This document shows positions 13,571-16,196 of a stretch of 16,196 nucleotides of DNA, piece after piece. The stretch is from positions 1-16,196 of the forward strand of contig CANJJY010000046.1 of assembly GCA_947474445.1 (NCBI GenBank), given 5' to 3'. Both the position numbers and the translations under genes were made by a program. The notes beneath the pieces are model-generated. The model did no database searches. It saw only the letters and a list, made by a program, of their open reading frames with translations, and had not been told where the DNA came from. Each line of letters starts with the position of its first letter. Positions within the stretch are counted from its first letter, which is position 1. The stretch comes from Oligoflexaceae bacterium (GTDB lineage: Bacteria > Bdellovibrionota_B > Oligoflexia > Oligoflexales > Oligoflexaceae).

Positions 13571-14923
13571 CTAGTGCAGAAAACCTTGGGCCAACTGCAC
13601 GCGATAAGCCTCGATATCGAGAGGCCGCCGCGCAACGCCTGAGCTGATCGCCGCAGCGGCGACAGCCGCTGCGACTTCGACCAGCGCCCGAGGATCGTTC
13701 GGCTTTGGAATCAGATAGTCACGACCAAAGCCAAGGATGCCCTCATTCTGATACATAGCCTGGACCACTGCCGGCACTTCGCGTTTGGCCAGCGCAGCGA
13801 TCGCCATCGCCGCCGCACGTTTCATCTCCTCGTTGATCGTGCGCGCCCCGACATCGAGCGCCCCGCGGAAGATATAGGGAAAGCCCAAGACGTTGTTCAC
13901 CTGATTCGGGTAGTCACTGCGTCCCGTCGCGATGATAACGTCTTTGCGTGCGGCATGCGCTATTTGCGGCGTGATCTCTGGATCAGGGTTGGCCAAGGCG
14001 AACACGATAGGATCGGCTGCCATCGATCGGAGCATGCCGCTGCTCATCAGTCCCGCTGCAGAGACGCCGACAAACACATCGGCCTCACACAATGCTTCTG
14101 CTAAATGCCGCTTCGGCGTCACACGCGCAAAGCGCCGCTTGTAGGCATTCAGGTCGCTGCGTTCCGCGTGGAGGACGCCTTTGCTATCGCACATTAAGAT
14201 GTGTTCGAGGGGCACGCCGATGGTCAAAAACATCTGAGCACAGGCGATGGCCGCTGCGCCGCTGCCCGAGAACACCACTTCGATCGTCTCGATGCTTTTA
14301 CCCGTTAGCTCCAAGGCATTGAGCAAGGCGGCCGTTGCGATGATAGCCGTCCCGTGCTGATCGTCATGAAAGACGGGAATATTCATGCGAGCTTTAAGCT
14401 GTTCTTCGATATAAAAACACTCGGGCGCTTTGATATCTTCTAGATTGATGCCGCCAAAGGTTGGTTCAAGCGCCGCCACCATCCGAATCAAAGCATCGGG
14501 ATCGGTTTCAGCGATTTCAAGATCAAAGGAATCGATGCCGGCGAACTTTTTGAAGAGCATCGCCTTGCCTTCCATCACCGGCTTGGCCGCATGGGCTCCG
14601 ATGTTGCCGAGGCCGAGGACGGCCGTTCCGTTGGAAATGACAGCCACGAGATTGCCACGGCCCGTGTAGCGAAAGGAAAGCTCCGGATCTTTTTCAATCA
14701 GGCGACAGGGTCCTGCGACGCCGGGAGAATAGGCTAAAGAGAGATCGCGCTGCGTCTCCAGAGGCTTGGTGAGGACAATGCCTATCTTGCCGCGCGGCGC
14801 CGCCTCGTGAAAGGCGAGGGCTTCGCGTTCGTAGTCGACGGGCGGTATCTGAGAACTCAGATTGTTCCCCGCCATCGCCATGGTTTCGATCCCTGCCGCC
14901 CCGTCTTGCCCCGTTTCATCCAT
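13571..14923 (-). CDS. Malic enzyme (oxaloacetate-decarboxylating), short form without phosphotransacetylase domain
   Basis: Malate dehydrogenase (decarboxylating) converts malate to pyruvate, CO2 and reduced NAD(P)H in the cytoplasm, linking the citrate cycle to pyruvate and often supplying NADPH. The 450-residue protein has the family features in order: LAYSPGVAGPC (63-73) with the catalytic Tyr65, GKAMLFKKFAGID (119-131) with the conserved Lys region, INLEDIKAP (159-167) with metal ligands Glu162-Asp163, FHDDQHGTA (185-193) with Asp188, the dinucleotide-binding GSGAAAIAC (220-228), and FALANPDPEI (308-317). It lacks the C-terminal phosphotransacetylase-like domain of E. coli MaeB. NAD versus NADP preference cannot be read safely. 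GGAGGA about 6 bases before the ATG at 14923 supports this start over the Met at 15 or 17, making the first 30 residues a non-conserved lead-in. It is convergent with the 12908 gene and divergent from glpQ. Confidence 0.95.
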   Translation of the reverse strand: MDETGQDGAAGIETMAMAGNNLSSQIPPVDYEREALAFHEAAPRGKIGIVLTKPLETQRDLSLAYSPGVAGPCRLIEKDPELSFRYTGRGNLVAVISNGTAVLGLGNIGAHAAKPVMEGKAMLFKKFAGIDSFDLEIAETDPDALIRMVAALEPTFGGINLEDIKAPECFYIEEQLKARMNIPVFHDDQHGTAIIATAALLNALELTGKSIETIEVVFSGSGAAAIACAQMFLTIGVPLEHILMCDSKGVLHAERSDLNAYKRRFARVTPKRHLAEALCEADVFVGVSAAGLMSSGMLRSMAADPIVFALANPDPEITPQIAHAARKDVIIATGRSDYPNQVNNVLGFPYIFRGALDVGARTINEEMKRAAAMAIAALAKREVPAVVQAMYQNEGILGFGRDYLIPKPNDPRALVEVAAAVAAAAISSGVARRPLDIEAYRVQLAQGFLH

Positions 14924-15145
14924 CTGTCATCCTCCGACGTCTCGTTGATACAGGGCCTCCCTAAGCAATGACACCTAGAGCATTCCCCTCACAACTGTAA
15001 ACTCAATTCTTCGAGATATAGCTGAAAGTCTTGCTGAGACAAAGGACATTTTGTGACGCCTGTTCTTTGCTAGCTCTTCAAACGATCTTTCTCCAATATC
15101 GATAAGAGACGCATAGAGTCGGACGCGCTTGCTCGACAAACCTGA

Positions 15146-15157
15146 TCTCCCGGGAGA
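15146..15157. promoter_or_regulatory. Perfect palindrome overlapping the glpQ ribosome-binding site
   Basis: TCTCCCGGGAGA is a perfect 12-bp palindrome. Its right half, GGGAGA (15152-15157), is also the Shine-Dalgarno sequence, 6 bases before the ATG at 15164. It may be an operator or a small RNA structure that limits translation, or chance. Confidence 0.35.
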
Positions 15158-15163
15158 ATAGAG

Positions 15164-16196
15164 ATGTCCTTTCGTAAGTTCCTCAGCTCTTCGCTTGTAT
15201 CTGTCTTCTTGGCTCTGCCTAGCCTCGGCCTTTCGGAAAATTCAACAAGTCCCTATGCCGGCCTCACTCTGCACGGCCAAAGGCCGCTCGTCATCGGTCA
15301 TCGGGGGGCGTCGGGCTATCGTCCTGAGCATACGCTCGCCTCCTACCAATTGGCTATGGAAATGGGTGCCGACTTTATCGAACCCGATCTCGTCATCACG
15401 CGCGACGGAGTTCTGGTCATTCGTCATGAGCCAAACATCCTCGAGACGACTGACGTCGCGCAGCACCCGGAGTTTGCCCCCCGTCGCACGACCAAGATCG
15501 TCGATGGCAGCGAAGTGAATGGCTTCTTCGTCGAAGATTTTACGCTGAACGAACTCAAGACCATCCGTGCGATTCAAAGCCGTCCCTATCGCGATCAGAG
15601 CTACAACGGCCTTTTTCCGATTCCGACCTTCAGCGAAGTGATCGATCTCGTGCAGGCCTATGAGGTAAAAACCGGACGTAAAGTCGGCATCTATCCAGAG
15701 ACTAAGCATCCCACTTACTTTAGGGACAAAGGTCTGCCTCTCGAAGACAAACTCATCGCCACTCTGATCGAGAAGGGTTTTACCGATCCTGCGCGCGTGT
15801 TCATTCAGTCCTTTGAAGTGAGCAACCTCAAAGACGTTTTGAAACCGCAGCTGGCGGCCGCTGGACTCAGCCTCCCGCTCATCCAGTTGATGGCTGGGTT
15901 TGATACGCAACCCTATGACCTGGCGGTCCAGGGCAAGCCCCAGACTTACGGAGATCTCGCCACGGCCCAGAGTCTGAAGAATTTTGTAGCGAGCTATGCC
16001 CAGGGAATTGGCCCGTGGAAAGGCAGCTTCATCTTGACCAAGGCCGTCGATCCCATTGATCTCAATGGCGATGGCGTCGCCGAAGCCAAGGACAGTCTCA
16101 CCGGCGAAATATTGCCTCTCGTCGCCTGGGCTCATGCGGCCGGGCTTCTCGTTCATCCCTATACGATGCGCAGTGAAGAGCAGTTCCAGACGATCC
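15164..16196 (+). CDS. glpQ: Exported glycerophosphodiester phosphodiesterase (GlpQ type), truncated by window end
   Basis: GlpQ-type enzymes hydrolyse glycerophosphodiesters to glycerol-3-phosphate and an alcohol, usually in the periplasm, releasing usable phosphate and carbon from phospholipid debris. The first 344 residues are visible and the frame is open at the edge. A signal peptide covers about 1-24. The catalytic motif GHRGASGYRPEHT (45-57) contains His46 and Arg47. FIEPDLVITRDGVLVIRHEP (71-90) gives metal ligands Glu73 and Asp75 and the second catalytic His88. IYPETKHP (176-183) gives Glu179. HPYTMR (331-336) is the family's late motif, so probably only a few tens of residues are missing. 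DLNGDGVAEAKD (299-310) is an EF-hand-type loop, unusual at this point. GGGAGA supports the start. It is divergent from the malic enzyme with 240 bases between. Confidence 0.93.
   Translation, partial: MSFRKFLSSSLVSVFLALPSLGLSENSTSPYAGLTLHGQRPLVIGHRGASGYRPEHTLASYQLAMEMGADFIEPDLVITRDGVLVIRHEPNILETTDVAQHPEFAPRRTTKIVDGSEVNGFFVEDFTLNELKTIRAIQSRPYRDQSYNGLFPIPTFSEVIDLVQAYEVKTGRKVGIYPETKHPTYFRDKGLPLEDKLIATLIEKGFTDPARVFIQSFEVSNLKDVLKPQLAAAGLSLPLIQLMAGFDTQPYDLAVQGKPQTYGDLATAQSLKNFVASYAQGIGPWKGSFILTKAVDPIDLNGDGVAEAKDSLTGEILPLVAWAHAAGLLVHPYTMRSEEQFQTI

Noticed and set aside
15242..16156. Long minus-strand open frame of 304 residues
   Set aside because: It is the antisense shadow of glpQ, whose plus-strand frame has a signal peptide and all catalytic motifs.
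1..16196. CRISPR arrays, insertion sequences, tRNA or rRNA genes, phage genes
   Set aside because: No regularly spaced repeats, transposase or integrase frames, or cloverleaf or rRNA-like sequences were seen by eye on either strand.

Overview
This is a chromosomal stretch of a Gram-negative bacterium. The envelope type is indicated by a 905-residue TonB-dependent outer-membrane receptor ending in a terminal Phe, two lipoprotein-type signal sequences and several other exported proteins. The DNA is moderately GC-rich, with local AT-richer patches around 7.7-8.7 kb. The secreted trypsin-fold protein, the lipoproteins of no recognised family and the TonB receptor would suit a Bdellovibrionota/Oligoflexia-like or related proteobacterial lineage. 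That placement is an inference from protein style and is not demonstrated.

Layout. (1) 106-4856 is a stress-defence block: a class I photolyase, then ahpC-ahpF (peroxiredoxin and its dedicated flavoprotein reductase) running rightward, met tail-to-tail by oxyR. A perfect ATAG-N7-CTAT palindrome lies upstream of ahpC, and OxyR has cysteines at exactly residues 199 and 208, so the circuit can be read from sequence: peroxide oxidises OxyR, OxyR activates ahpCF, AhpF recharges AhpC. (2) 5001-7672 holds a small exported protein of unknown function, a divergently transcribed histone-deacetylase-fold amidohydrolase, and, convergent with the latter, a secreted chymotrypsin-fold lipoprotein whose catalytic Ser is Ala. 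(3) 7673-8274 is a 602-bp AT-richer gap with two perfect inverted repeats, followed by an unrecognised 354-residue lipoprotein and an intrinsic terminator. (4) 9438-12155 is the TonB-dependent receptor on the minus strand. (5) 12156-12907 is a 752-bp gap with palindromes and a possible pair of mutually exclusive hairpins, followed by an exported 188-residue unknown with a promoter-like sequence. (6) A strong bidirectional terminator separates that gene from a short-form malic enzyme on the minus strand. Divergent from the enzyme is an exported GlpQ-type glycerophosphodiester phosphodiesterase cut off by the window end.

How the genes work together. Only the ahpC/ahpF/oxyR group is clearly one functional unit. 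The photolyase is a thematically related stress gene with its own ribosome-binding site. The remaining genes are single transcription units. Nothing here looks like a phage, insertion sequence, CRISPR locus, defence island, tRNA or rRNA. I found no convincing new multi-gene system. The most notable oddities are the active-site-dead protease homologue, an EF-hand-like loop within GlpQ, and the two structured gaps.
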